Of a stretch of DNA of 22,500 bases, positions 1 through 8,916 are shown in pieces. Origin of the DNA: Glandiceps talaboti (taxonomy: Eukaryota > Hemichordata > Enteropneusta > Spengelidae). The stretch lies in NCBI RefSeq assembly GCF_964340395.1, contig NC_135554.1, forward strand, positions 3,227,975 through 3,250,474. Reading direction: 5' to 3'. The stretch's first letter is position 1. Each line of letters starts with the position of its first letter. The notes under the pieces are model-generated. The model made no database searches and had not been told where the DNA came from. It saw only the letters and a program-made list of their open reading frames with translations. Position numbers and translations under genes: made by a program.

Positions 1-873
1 TATCACCACCGTGGTTAATAAATACAATCAATAAAGTATCATTTATATCATATTATAGCCGTCATATTGCTTATTATTGTTATTATTAAACTTATTATTA
101 TGTTATTATAATTGTTATTAAAACTGACGAGTAATGAACTGAAATTTGAAGTTTTATCTTTCAGAGCATAACGTTCTTATGGTTGGTCAGCAAACGACAT
201 AAAGTATATTTGTGTGACATTGTCGACAAAAGTTCTCTGCAAATACTTATCATATGACACTGATACTACTTTAAACATTGAGTGAATATAGTATTTTCAT
301 AGGACGCCAGACGGCAACGTTTAACATTGTGGTCGTTAAACTGTTACAAAGCTATCGGGTCATTGCATACATCTATTGTCACTATATGTTTGTGAAGCAT
401 GCAGCTGTTTCTATATAATCGTTTTTATTATCTACAATGTCATCACTGTTATTTTATCATTGGAGTTCAAAACACACAAATGGGTTAGGAGACGTTTTGG
501 AGGGTCATTTATTGTAGACTAATAAACAAAAGCAATGTAAAAAAAAAACACCCAGTTGTACATTGCATGTGATCGTATGAAACTAAATCGTCACATTGAT
601 AGTCTAAGTAGGCATACTATAAACACATTTTACATTCATAACGTCCATTTTACCCAAGCCCGTTGTCACAGATATGGCATGAAAATCGAACAATTGTATT
701 TTGTTATTTGAAATTTCTCGTTTAAAAGCATCGCTCTATATGAAACAAGTCATTGAAAATGACATATCCCCTGCTATGATTGGGTTTTAAGGAACTGGCA
801 GTTTATGTTGTCATTTTCAAACCTGGTTAATGTTGTTTGGCCTAATATGGTTGTTTTTGATATCACTACTGTG
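1..873. other. AT-rich non-coding stretch
   Basis: No gene is visible on either strand. Positions 62-121 are a degenerate ATT/TTA-rich simple tract, and 540-549 is a short A run. The remainder is unique-looking AT-rich DNA with frequent stops in all frames. The segment just before the 151-bp repeat (about 780-870) may be a decayed extra copy, but I could not align it convincingly. Confidence 0.6.
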
Positions 874-1372
874 TTCAAGCAAGTCTGAGTTGAAAACTGC
901 ACCAACAAAATGGCTGCCAGGCAGCCATATCGGATTGTATCATGACGAAAATGGATATACACATGTATGTCACAGAACACTGTGCTAATACCAACTTTGA
1001 ATGAGATCTGTTCAAGCATGTCTGAGTTATGGGTTTGGACATGGAAAATTCGCAAACAAAATGGCTGCCAGGCAGCCATTTTGGATCGTATCACGACAAC
1101 AATAAATATGCACATGTATGTCGTAGAATACTGTCCTAATACCAACTTTGAATGAGATCTGTTTAAGCATGTCTGAGTTATGGCTTTGGACAGGGAAAAT
1201 TTGCAAACAAAATGGCCGCTAGGCGGCCATATTGGATCGTATCATAAAACAAATTGACATGCATATGTATGCCATAGTATGTTGTCCCTGTACCAAGTTT
1301 GAAAAAAATCGGTCCAGGCATCTCCAAGAAACGGCTGCGGACGGACGCACGGACAGACCCAATCCGGCGGGG
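874..1372. repeat. Three-copy 151-bp tandem repeat with central palindrome and GGAC-rich tail
   Basis: The block TTCAAGCATGTCTGAGTTATGG recurs in shortened or variant form at 874, 1011 and 1162. The palindromic core AAAATGGCTGCC-A-GGCAGCCATTTT recurs at about 908, 1059 and 1210, giving a 151-bp period; the first copy carries a 14-bp deletion. Each unit ends in TACCAACTTTGAATGAGATC or a variant. The last unit passes into a different end (CCAAGTTTGAAAAAAATCGG, then GGACGGACGCACGGACAGACC, ending GGCGGGGACTAATAA). That layout resembles an internally tandem, non-autonomous mobile element with a GGAC-rich terminus; this identification is inference. Open frames crossing this block on both strands are repeat artefacts. 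Confidence 0.85.
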
Positions 1373-1933
1373 ACTAATAAATGATTACAACAAAAACATT
1401 GATGGCAATGCTAATTGATCTCAAATTTATTCGTGATTTCAGAAAAAAAATGACAAATGAGAGATTGTAAAAAGAGAATACTGTACATTGACAGAGATTG
1501 GGTTCAAAGATTGATAAAACTATAACACCTGAAATAATATTGGTAATAATCTTCAAAAGGTTACCGACAAACTATATTCCGATTAACATTCGGCAATCGT
1601 AATCTGAAAATCATATTGATGACGTACATTAGCTTGGAATAAGAGCACTAGGTCGTACACTGGTACTGAAATCATCGTTGTCAGCAGCGCTAGCTCTATC
1701 AAGATTTATCTTTTCAATTTGCGGACAATTTCCAATTCTATCAATTCATATCATTCTATACGGACTGCTAATATCTCTTCTGTCATTATATTTTAACACA
1801 TACAGCTGCTAAACATGGTTTGAAAAGTCAATTCATATAAAGGTAGTTTTTTACGACGGCGTACTGTGAATACCTTCGTAGAACAACTGATTAATGTTAT
1901 ATAAGAAGTAAAGTAAGACAACAACAAACGGGA
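1373..1933. other. Non-coding AT-rich stretch
   Basis: No gene, RNA gene or tandem repeat is visible. A TTTTTTACGACGGCGTACTG segment at about 1847-1866 shares TTTACGACG with the dispersed motif found at 4753-4824 and 5412-5445, so it may be a fragment of that family. The resemblance is short. Confidence 0.5.
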
Positions 1934-2472
1934 AATATGTGTAACTGTGTATGAACGGATACAGTAACACACGGATACTACTAATATGTGTAGCTGTGTA
2001 TGAACGGATACAGTAACACACGGATACTAGTAATATGTGTAACTGTGTATGAACGGATACAGTAACACACGGATACTACTAATATGTGTAACTGTGTATG
2101 AACGGATACAGTAACACTCGGATACTACTAATATGTGTAACTGTGTATGAACGGATACAGTAACACACATATACTACTAATATGTGTAGCTGTGTATGAA
2201 CGGATACAGTAACACACGGATACTAGTAATATGTGTAACTGTGTATGAACGGATACAGTAACACACGGATACTACTAATATGTGTAGCTGTGTATGAACG
2301 GATACAGTAACACACGGATACTACTAATATGTGTAGCTGTGTATGAACGGATACAGTAACACACATATACTACTAATATGTGTAACTGTGTATGAACGGA
2401 TACAGTAACACACGGATACTACTAATATGTGTAACTGTGTATGAACGGATACAGTAACACACGGATACTACT
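1934..2472. repeat. 49-bp minisatellite, 11 exact-length copies
   Basis: A unit starting AATATGTGTAACTGTGTATG and ending CACACGGATACTACT begins at 1934, 1983, 2032, 2081, 2130, 2179, 2228, 2277, 2326, 2375 and 2424. All 11 copies are exactly 49 bp, 539 bp in total, with no indels. Variation is confined to a few columns: GTAAC/GTAGC, ACTACT/ACTAGT, and CACACGG versus CACTCGG or CACATAT. Copies 2 and 3 have the same variant pattern as copies 6 and 7, and copies 5 and 9 share the CATAT variant, suggesting a four-unit (196-bp) higher-order register. The period is not a multiple of three, so the array does not encode a repeat protein. Confidence 0.97.
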
Positions 2473-2639
2473 AACACAATTAAGGTTATATCTCCACAAA
2501 TGTCAAGGCATATCTCCTTTCTAAATATCTTTCTTGTTTCAATTCCCAGGAGTGAGATATGCACTGAAACGCTACGTAAAAATTCCTAGGAACATTTCCA
2601 AAAATAGCGCCAATGGCGTTGAAGCACAACTGTATTTAG
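2473..2639. other. Unique spacer
   Basis: A short unique segment between the 49-bp minisatellite and the next repeat block. It contains a small inverted pair (GCGCCAATGGCG at about 2608-2619). No gene is visible. Confidence 0.4.
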
Positions 2640-2929
2640 CTGTTGCTATGGGCGTGGTGTTGTTGCCAGGCATATTTGCGTACATTTTTTGAATGTTTAT
2701 TTGCTTCTCTATTAATCCCTGTTATTATTTTTATGATATGCACCATCTTCCCAGTTTTCATCTTTGCAATGTAAACCATGGCGTTGTCGTGTTGCTAGGC
2801 ATATACATACATTTGTTAATTCTTTATTCACATACCTACTAATCCTTGTTGTTATCATCTCTGTAAGGGTGTGGCCCTGGTTGCTAGGGCCAGTTGTGTC
2901 AAAACAATAATTACAGAATTACACCTAAA
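2640..2929. repeat. Diverged repeat units built around GTTGCYAGGCATAT
   Basis: Three related blocks carry GTTGCCAGGCATAT (2662), GTTGCTAGGCATAT (2791) and GTTGCTAGGGCC (2880). Between them are similar segments containing CTATTAATCCCTGTTATT and CTACTAATCCTTGTTGTT. Spacings of about 129 and 89 bp show indels between copies. This looks like an old tandem repeat that runs into the approximately 146-bp repeat downstream. No coding potential is evident. Confidence 0.6.
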
Positions 2930-3450
2930 GAAACATTCCCACCAAGTTTCAGCCTCGTTCATTGTGTATGTTTTTGACCTGTATGTGAGATTGTTAGACC
3001 TAATTTACATATCAGCGATGGGATCATCAAGTTGTAAATTCATCTTCATGTACACATCTCCATTGGCATCCCCATTAAATGTCAGCCAAATGTATTCAGT
3101 TGTTTTGGAATTATAGATTTTTTATCAAAAAGACACGTGTTTAAACCTAATTTGCATATTACTGATGGAATCATGATATCATGAACATGACTTAATCTCA
3201 ATACCCCTAAGAACGTTCCAACTAAATTTCAGCGCAATCTGCTCAGTAGATTTGGAGTTATAGATTTTTGACCAAAAAGATACGTTTAGACCTAATTTGC
3301 ATATAACTGATGGAATCACCTTGTCATGAACAATTCTTAATCTACACACCCAAGAACGTTCCCACCAAATTTCAAGCCAATCTGCCCAGTAGTTTTTTTG
3401 AGTTCCGGATGTAAAATTCTATCTTTGACGAAATTTACATACTAAACCAG
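2930..3450. repeat. Diverged ~146-bp tandem repeat with CCTAATTTGCATAT core
   Basis: The block TTAGACCTAATTTGCATAT or a variant occurs with its CCTAA at 2999, 3146 and 3291, spaced 147 and 145 bp. Each unit also contains GAACGTTCCCACCAAATTTC, a CAGTAGTTTTGGAGTTATAG-like segment and GATTTTTGACCAAAAAGATA. Copies differ by substitutions and small indels. The ATTTGCAT inside each unit equals the octamer motif bound by POU-domain factors, but it is present because it is part of the repeat. The open frame at 2871-3116 lies inside these repeats and is not supported as a gene. Confidence 0.85.
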
Positions 3451-3923
3451 CTGCAGATCGCAATACTTGTGGAATTTCGCTCCGAGCAATGTTGAGAGGG
3501 AGGGAGACGACCAGATCTGGCTGAACAGAAATTTTTTTAGTCAAAAATGTTTTGGCAGCACGATCCCTTCGTATGGCAAGCCGTTCAGGCCCAAAATAAT
3601 ATTCTTATTCTGGATGTAATATTGTTTCTTTTTCGGAGTTATCGGAGTTATCTAATTTTAACCATTTATGCGTTCCAGTATTTTTTCGATTGAATCCACT
3701 TTTATTCCATCGAATGAAAGTTCTTCTCAAATAACATCATATCTAGTTTAATTTTCCGACGAGTATGTTATCGTAATGCCTGGCCCGTAATGTGCATTTA
3801 TTTCTTTAATCAAGAGAAGAATCAAAATGGAAAGTGAATATTTTGTCTTTCATGTAATTTAACTGAAAGTTGAGTATGTTGGACAGCTTAGCTTTGAGTA
3901 TCAAATGAAGTATCATTGTATCA
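3451..3923. other. Non-coding stretch with a dispersed-repeat fragment
   Basis: Positions 3535-3575 contain GTCAAAAATGTTTTGGCAGC next to a GGGAGGGAGACGACC segment (3501-3515). A very similar arrangement (GTCAAAAAAATGTTTCGCAGC beside a GGGGGAGGAG segment) lies about 560 bp downstream, so both look like fragments of one dispersed family. Nothing coding is visible. Confidence 0.45.
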
Positions 3924-4380
3924 TTGTGGATACGTTGTCTCCAAAGAACTCATTACTTTACTTCCCAGCTATTTCATAAGAATATATGTGTCACATTCAC
4001 TTTTTCCCAAACTTCCTTTTTAATAGCTACATTTAAAATTAGAAAAATTGTGTTAAGGGAACGAGCAGAATTTACGGAAGGGGGAGGAGAAAATATTTTG
4101 GTCAAAAAAATGTTTCGCAGCCCCTCCCTCCTTTGCGCTCTCTCGCGGGTGTGGGAAGGTGAGCAATCTTTTGAAAAAAGGGCATGTAGGAGGTCATGTA
4201 GAGGCATAAAATTTGAAACCATGCACATTAGTGAAATCCACTCTTCACTGCCCCAACGTTAGCTCTATTGTTTGACAATTTTTCCAACAAAAATCTTCGA
4301 ATCACCCCCATGATATAAAATGGTATACCCCAAAGTTGACATAGTCATCCAACTGAACTCTGGCTGAGAGTTTGTACAAC
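3924..4380. repeat. Second copy of the GTCAAAAATGTTT/GCAGC dispersed fragment and flanks
   Basis: At 4078-4160 a purine-rich GGGGGAGGAG is followed by GTCAAAAAAATGTTTCGCAG, CCCCTCCCTCC and CTCTCTCGCGGGTG. The first half matches 3535-3575. Frames are open on both strands (3924-4262 plus, 3974-4228 minus), but they lie opposite each other across this low-complexity segment and show no protein character. I treat them as chance. Confidence 0.4.
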
Positions 4381-4752
4381 ACAGACAGTGAAGACAAGAT
4401 CAGATCACCAGATGTCTGAATGGACATTAAAACACTTTGATAGGTTTTCCATTGATTTCTGTCAGGTTTTTCGTCGTTTAAACATCAAAACTGCAATTCA
4501 TGATCATTTATCAAGCTATCTACTTATTTGGTGGTCGTTTCCCCTCTGGTACACGATACAGTGCACCACGTGTTTTTAGACTGCTCTAACACACTAAAAC
4601 TTCCATATCTTCTTTAGACAGTGTTGATGAAAGTATAACCGTAGGTTGTAAACCTGCTGACCTCACAGTAAAAGGGTCCGACTGGTCAAATTTTACATTC
4701 TCACAAGCCAGAGCACATATTGCTGCTGAAGCAACAAAATTTGGAACGTTTT
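4381..4752. other. Non-coding stretch
   Basis: No gene or repeat that I can support. A 63-codon frame at 4388-4579 has no recognisable protein features or splice-site support. Confidence 0.4.
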
Positions 4753-4824
4753 GGACGGTGCCGTAAAGTGGCGTGTGATTTACGACGTTGGCCGGCGCCG
4801 TAAAGTGGCATGTGATTTACGACG
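4753..4824. repeat. 37-bp doublet: CCGTAAAGTGGC...TTTACGACG
   Basis: CCGTAAAGTGGCGTGTGATT at 4761 and CCGTAAAGTGGCATGTGATT at 4798 are 37 bp apart, each continuing to TTTACGACG. Within a unit CGTAAA and TTTACG form inverted arms, extendable to nine bases with one mismatch in the second copy. The first copy is preceded by GGACGGTG, as in the related copies at 5412 and 8917. This is likely part of a short palindromic dispersed element; class unknown. Confidence 0.75.
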
Positions 4825-5375
4825 CTGCAAATTGTATTTGAAATTCATCAAGAACAAAGTAGGGAAATGATCTCAATTATGGATTTTTAGATTATTGTTG
4901 ATTGAAAATAAAGTAGACTTAGCTACAATTACTAAGGCCTTGGTTGAGAAAATCTACACTTTCGATCACTAACCAGAGCGTAAACACACTGAATACGTGT
5001 AGTTATCTCAGTAGGTCTGTATATTGCACAGCTGCTAAATCAACCTTGGGTTGTTGTGACATCTACATCACACCTGTCAATGTTCAACAGTCACGGTGCG
5101 ATTAAAGCTTTACGCTGTCGATAATGTTATATTTGATTGTACAATTTGAGATAGCAATAATGGTTAATATGAATGCTTCATATTGCCTTGTAAATATTTT
5201 AGTGTCTACAGACTAGTACTTGTTTGACCTGTGCCATTCCGACGACCGTCATAATGTTTACCGTCAAACCAATCATGAGTTTGGATTGTTTTCAATTGCC
5301 GTGTTCTTGTTTTATCGTTGATATTATCATTGTTTTTTATCCCTTCGTTCACTACTATGTAAGCTTACTTGGTAT
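4825..5375. other. Non-coding AT-rich stretch
   Basis: No gene, RNA gene or tandem repeat is visible. The sequence appears unique between two members of the GACGGTGCCGTAAA family. Confidence 0.45.
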
Positions 5376-5445
5376 CATTCTCGCAAATCAGCGTTGATGT
5401 TTCTTCCGCTTGACGGTGCCGTAAAAGAGGCCACGGTTTACGACG
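5376..5445 (+). repeat. Dispersed palindromic element, left member of an inverted pair
   Basis: CATTCTCGCAAA (5376-5387) is followed after a short spacer with TTTCTTCC by GACGGTGCCGTAAAAGAGG (5412-5430) and then GGTTTACGACG. The reverse complement of 8917-8998 contains the same blocks in the same order, with about 26 extra bases in the spacer. The two 19-bp blocks are identical. GTAAA and TTTAC form an internal inverted repeat here too. This may be a MITE-like fragment or a terminus of a larger element; no target-site duplication could be recognised. Confidence 0.7.
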
Positions 5446-5494
5446 ATGTTTAGTATATTCATGGAAATAAGTTTTAATGATTGTTACACTTTTA

Positions 5495-5651
5495 CAAGCA
5501 AGCAAGCAAGCAAGCAAACAAACAAAATAAATAAACAAACAGACAAACAAAAAACCAAACAAACAAACAAACAAACAAACACACACACACACACACAAAC
5601 AAACACACACAGACAAACAAACAAACAAACAACCAACCAACCAAACAAACA

Positions 5652-5748
<97 letters not shown>

Positions 5749-5765
5749 TAGATAGACAGACAGAC
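5495..5765. repeat. Composite microsatellite: (CAAG), (CAAA), (CA), (CAGA)
   Basis: A run of short-unit repeats: CAAG at 5495-5514, CAAA with interruptions to about 5579, CA at about 5580-5597, mixed CAAA/CAAC to about 5652, then CAGA from about 5653 to 5765 with a GATA interruption near 5747. The + strand carries no T from 5533 to 5748. Long open frames here on both strands (repeating TDRQ or SVCL) are artefacts of the tetranucleotide period. Confidence 0.97.
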
Positions 5766-7013
5766 TATAGAAGAGTAATCGAGGGTCTCACGAATTGCAG
5801 ACATCCATTATTACCATTTTCCATCTTTGTTCTCACCTGTATAGGTCAGCTATTTTCTTTATTTCAACTGGTATGTATACAACAACGTTAAATCAAAACA
5901 TTCTTGCTAACAATAATAGTGGTAACCTCTCGCATTCACCTTTGGCATTGAATACATTTGTCAAATTCCTATATAACAGTCAAATAACATGAAATATAAA
6001 AGTGAGGGCAATGCCAATGGTAATTATAAAGAATAATTTCAACGGCATATTATTTTTGCAAAATGTAAGACGATCGTCGGCTAGGCAACACATATTGAAA
6101 ATTAGGGCTAAGACACGTCATCTAGAAATGTTAACTACAAATATATGTAGTGTGATACTATTATATCACACAGCCTGTTTGTCATTCTATTGCCATCCCC
6201 AGTTCAGCATATAATAATAACATTTGTAAAGTCGACCCTGCACAAACTAGATACACCTATATTTCTTTGAAATCTGCCGTAGTATACTTGAAGTATAGTT
6301 AGTAATTTCATGAGATATTACTGCAACTCTAATTACCTTGGTCCTCCAGGTCATGGAAGGTAATGTTAATAATTACATCCTTTCATAAACAACGTAGCTT
6401 TTCACTAACTCAATCAATTCCACGAGTGTATGATATGAAGACATATTGTTATAGTTCTTGTTGTAATCAGAGGTTAAAAGTTGAGACTAGAAACACCGAT
6501 ATAACTGTTCCATGTCGTAAAAATGGTTCGAGAATGGTCGTAAATTACGATAATACCTAATCCATGTCAATCCTGACGGAGGATCTAATTTGTGATGCTA
6601 TCTACTAGCGCCTTAACCACACATTGTGAATGCGATAGTAACGATCGTCAAGAACACTATAGACAATCCGACTTAGTCATTAATAAAGATTACACAAGCT
6701 GGCAGGGTAAAACCACTATCAGCGTTCTTTTTACCGAGATTGATTTAGCTTCAAATTTATGTGCATGTATATAGTGTACGTATTCCATTAATCAATAAAC
6801 TAGATTTACTTGTAGCGCTGTATGTCTACAGCTACATGCCATTGGCAGTATACCGTATGTATGCAAATAACCGACATATTGTGAACTTTGTTGATTAGTC
6901 CCTGAAGGGGGAAACACACAAAATCTAAAGGACGTCGGTGTTGGAAATCAAATGTAACCTGTCATGGTCATTTAAACAACTAAGTAACTGTTCCATCGGG
7001 TCGACAAAAAGTC
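5766..7013. other. Non-coding stretch without recognisable features
   Basis: Several short open frames (60-70 codons at about 5795, 6002, 6363 and 6592) have no recognisable protein character and no convincing splice context. A small stem-loop with arms ATTACCTT (6332) and AAGGTAAT (6357) is present. I see no RNA gene or tandem repeat. Confidence 0.45.
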
Positions 7014-7100
7014 ACTGACCCCCCCCCCCTTATCTGTAAAACAGAAAACAGGCTGACCCCCCCATCACTTAATGCTACAACATGATGACCCCCTATATCA
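7014..7100. repeat. C-rich module, about three units of ~35 bp
   Basis: Three segments of the form (A/C)TGACCCCC with 5-12 consecutive C occur at about 7015, 7053 and 7085, separated by AAAACAG-containing or ACAACATG-containing linkers. The same organisation reappears at 8290-8400, so this is a dispersed family rather than an isolated C run. Confidence 0.7.
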
Positions 7101-7204
7101 TATTCAGGTATGTTTTGATCGTGACTCAGTGTGGACTGCTTGGCCGTCTTGCAAATACTTTACAAGATCCTGGGATACCACTCTCATATAATTATTGACT
7201 ACAC

Positions 7205-7765
7205 AGGGTAAATATATTCCAAAAACAGTTTAATAGCATTTTTGACAGTGGAAGGTAGGGGAAAGCTTTAGAAGGGAATATGTACACCTCTCATAGGGTC
7301 CGAGGGGGGCTCCCTCTAGAAGCCCTGGAAATTTTTTACTCTGAAAAGTCAACTTTGAGACTATTCAGACACTTTCAGACAATATTTACAGCTCCAACAT
7401 GTAAAAAGCAACTACATAGGGTTGAAAATTGGCATCATTATAATAAAGGTCGGTACATCTAATGGTAGTATCATTGGTAGGGGAGATTTGGAGTTTTAAG
7501 GCAATTTTAGACTATCTTGGCAAACATTTCACATCTTTAAAAGACAATATCATCTCAAATTAGAATAGGGTGAAAATATTTAAGAAAAGTTTAATACCAT
7601 TATGACAGTAAAAAGGTTGTTGGTGCATCTGATTGTTGGTTGAATGCTCGAGTGACCGCTGGGGGTGAGGGAGTCCTTGGGGTTTTCCCCCTGGCAGATC
7701 TGGAGGTTTGTTTTGTTTCTAGTAAGGCGATTTTTAGGTTATTCATAGCCTTTGAGGTAATATTT
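7205..7765. repeat. Three diverged copies of a ~165-215-bp repeat
   Basis: Segments resembling CAGTTTAATAGCATTTTTGACAGT occur, in reduced form, near 7222 and 7588. Blocks resembling CCTGGAAATTTTTTACTC followed by GACTATTCAGACACTTTC and CAATATTTACAG occur near 7324-7392, 7487-7550 and 7700-7765. Each is preceded by a G/C-rich segment such as GGGGGGCTCCCTCTAGAAG (7304) or GGGAGTCCTTGGGGTTTTCC (7670). Copies are substantially diverged and spacing varies. A 60-codon frame at 7280-7462 runs through the first copy and is not supported as a gene. Confidence 0.6.
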
Positions 7766-8285
7766 ATTAGCTAACGTAAATGTCAATTTTAAATGAGTTT
7801 CCCATGTCACATAAAAATGGGCCTGTAACATTGGTAATGGGGCATTAATATTGCATACTAAAGTCACTGGTAACTTTAGGTGGTCATACCTAGTGTATAA
7901 TAGAAACTGGAATCTGATGATATATGGTGATGTGTAGTGTCCAAAATAGAAATTGTATTAATCCCTTCTGACAAGTTCATACTATTTAGATTAACTTCTT
8001 TTATAAACTATCTATGAAGATTACCATTACGAAACCTTCAAGTTAACTTTTGCCCCAAAGTGCAATATAAGTGAAGCATTGATTATGACATGTTCCGTAA
8101 GTAGTGTGGTAGCTGGGTAATACATGTATATGTATATGTATAGTTATGTTTGAACTCTTACGTGAAGTATTATTAAAGAATTTATGTAAGAAACAGGGAC
8201 AAGAACAAATATTTACATGTACCACATTTCAGACAAGACTATATGCCATTGTAGAAAAGGATTTTTTTCTTCCATCATATCCAAA
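7766..8285. other. Non-coding stretch
   Basis: No gene is visible. There is a short TATATG run at about 8124-8141. Open frames on both strands near 8043-8328 overlap each other and extend into the C-rich repeat, which argues against coding. Confidence 0.45.
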
Positions 8286-8405
8286 ACACAATACCCCCCC
8301 CCCATCCACAATTTTCAAAACAGCATGACCCCCCCCCCCCACTGACAATTTCAAAAACAGGGCGACCCCCTACTAATCCACCCCCCCTGACTGAAGAAAC
8401 TGACC
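8286..8405. repeat. C-rich module, ~35-bp units
   Basis: Four C runs (at about 8294, 8329, 8366 and 8381, up to 12 consecutive C) are separated by linkers resembling CAATTTTCAAAACAGCATGA and ACAATTTCAAAAACAGGGCG. This is the same family as 7014-7100 and better preserved. On the minus strand it reads as G runs spaced by about 25 bases. Confidence 0.8.
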
Positions 8406-8464
8406 GGTCCCTTAGATTGTTCGTTTCTCATGCAACTCACATAATAGGAACCTTCAGTAAATAC

Positions 8465-8545
8465 AACGGGGAGGGGTCACTTTTTGCAAATCGGGGAGGG
8501 CCAATTTTATTTTTTAGAAAATGGGATTAGGGGAGGGCCACATTC
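8465..8545. repeat. G-rich module in opposite orientation
   Basis: GGGGAGGGGTCACTTTTTGC, CGGGGAGGGCCAATTTTA and AGGGGAGGGCCACATTC recur at about 8468, 8493 and 8531. The G-run plus A/T-rich linker organisation is like the C-rich modules read from the other strand, and the module lies 60 bp from one of them. A common origin is inference. Confidence 0.55.
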
Positions 8546-8644
8546 TACTTTGACTCATTGTATTGCCTAACTTTGTATTATTTTATGATTTGGGATATTT
8601 ATCATCGATGCCACCGGTTATACATGTCAGTGCTGCAATATCGG

Positions 8645-8695
8645 TAAGGGTTAGGGATAGGGGCAGGGTTAGGGGTAGGGTTAGGGTTAGGGTTG
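8645..8695 (+). repeat. Interstitial telomere-like repeat (TTAGGG)n, degenerate
   Basis: About eight TTAGGG-related hexamers: three adjacent perfect TTAGGG units at the right side, preceded by variants (TAAGGG, TTAGGGATAGGGG, CAGGG, TTAGGGG). TTAGGG is the telomere repeat of most animal phyla. The tract is 51 bp and flanked by unique sequence, so it is interstitial rather than a chromosome end. Closely spaced GGG runs could form a G-quadruplex. Confidence 0.9.
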
Positions 8696-8916
8696 GCTAC
8701 TGTATATCAGAACATATCAATCAAATAAATTGATAGATCTCTGCATGAATGAATCTAGTATGCTATTTCTACGAAGTGAAAATTTAATATCTGTGGTAGG
8801 TATGGCAACCCCAACACAGTTTGTAATTTTATAGCAGTTTCATTTTTCAGAATCTATTCTTCACCTGGCTGGATGAATACTGAGGTACTTCCTGAATTGC
8901 TACATATAAGATATCG
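8696..8916. other. Unique spacer
   Basis: No feature is visible between the telomere-like tract and the inverted dispersed element. Confidence 0.4.

Noticed and set aside
774-1155. Overlapping 123-codon minus and 62-codon plus frames
   Set aside because: Both run through the 151-bp repeat and reflect its palindromic composition.
3924-4262. Opposed 112- and 84-codon frames
   Set aside because: Lie across a low-complexity dispersed fragment on both strands; no protein character.
5365-5804. Three long open frames on both strands (95-106 codons)
   Set aside because: They are translations of the composite microsatellite; residue repeats follow directly from the tetranucleotide period.
6332-6364. 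8-bp stem ATTACCTT/AAGGTAAT
   Set aside because: Chance-level; no T run or other feature suggesting an RNA gene.
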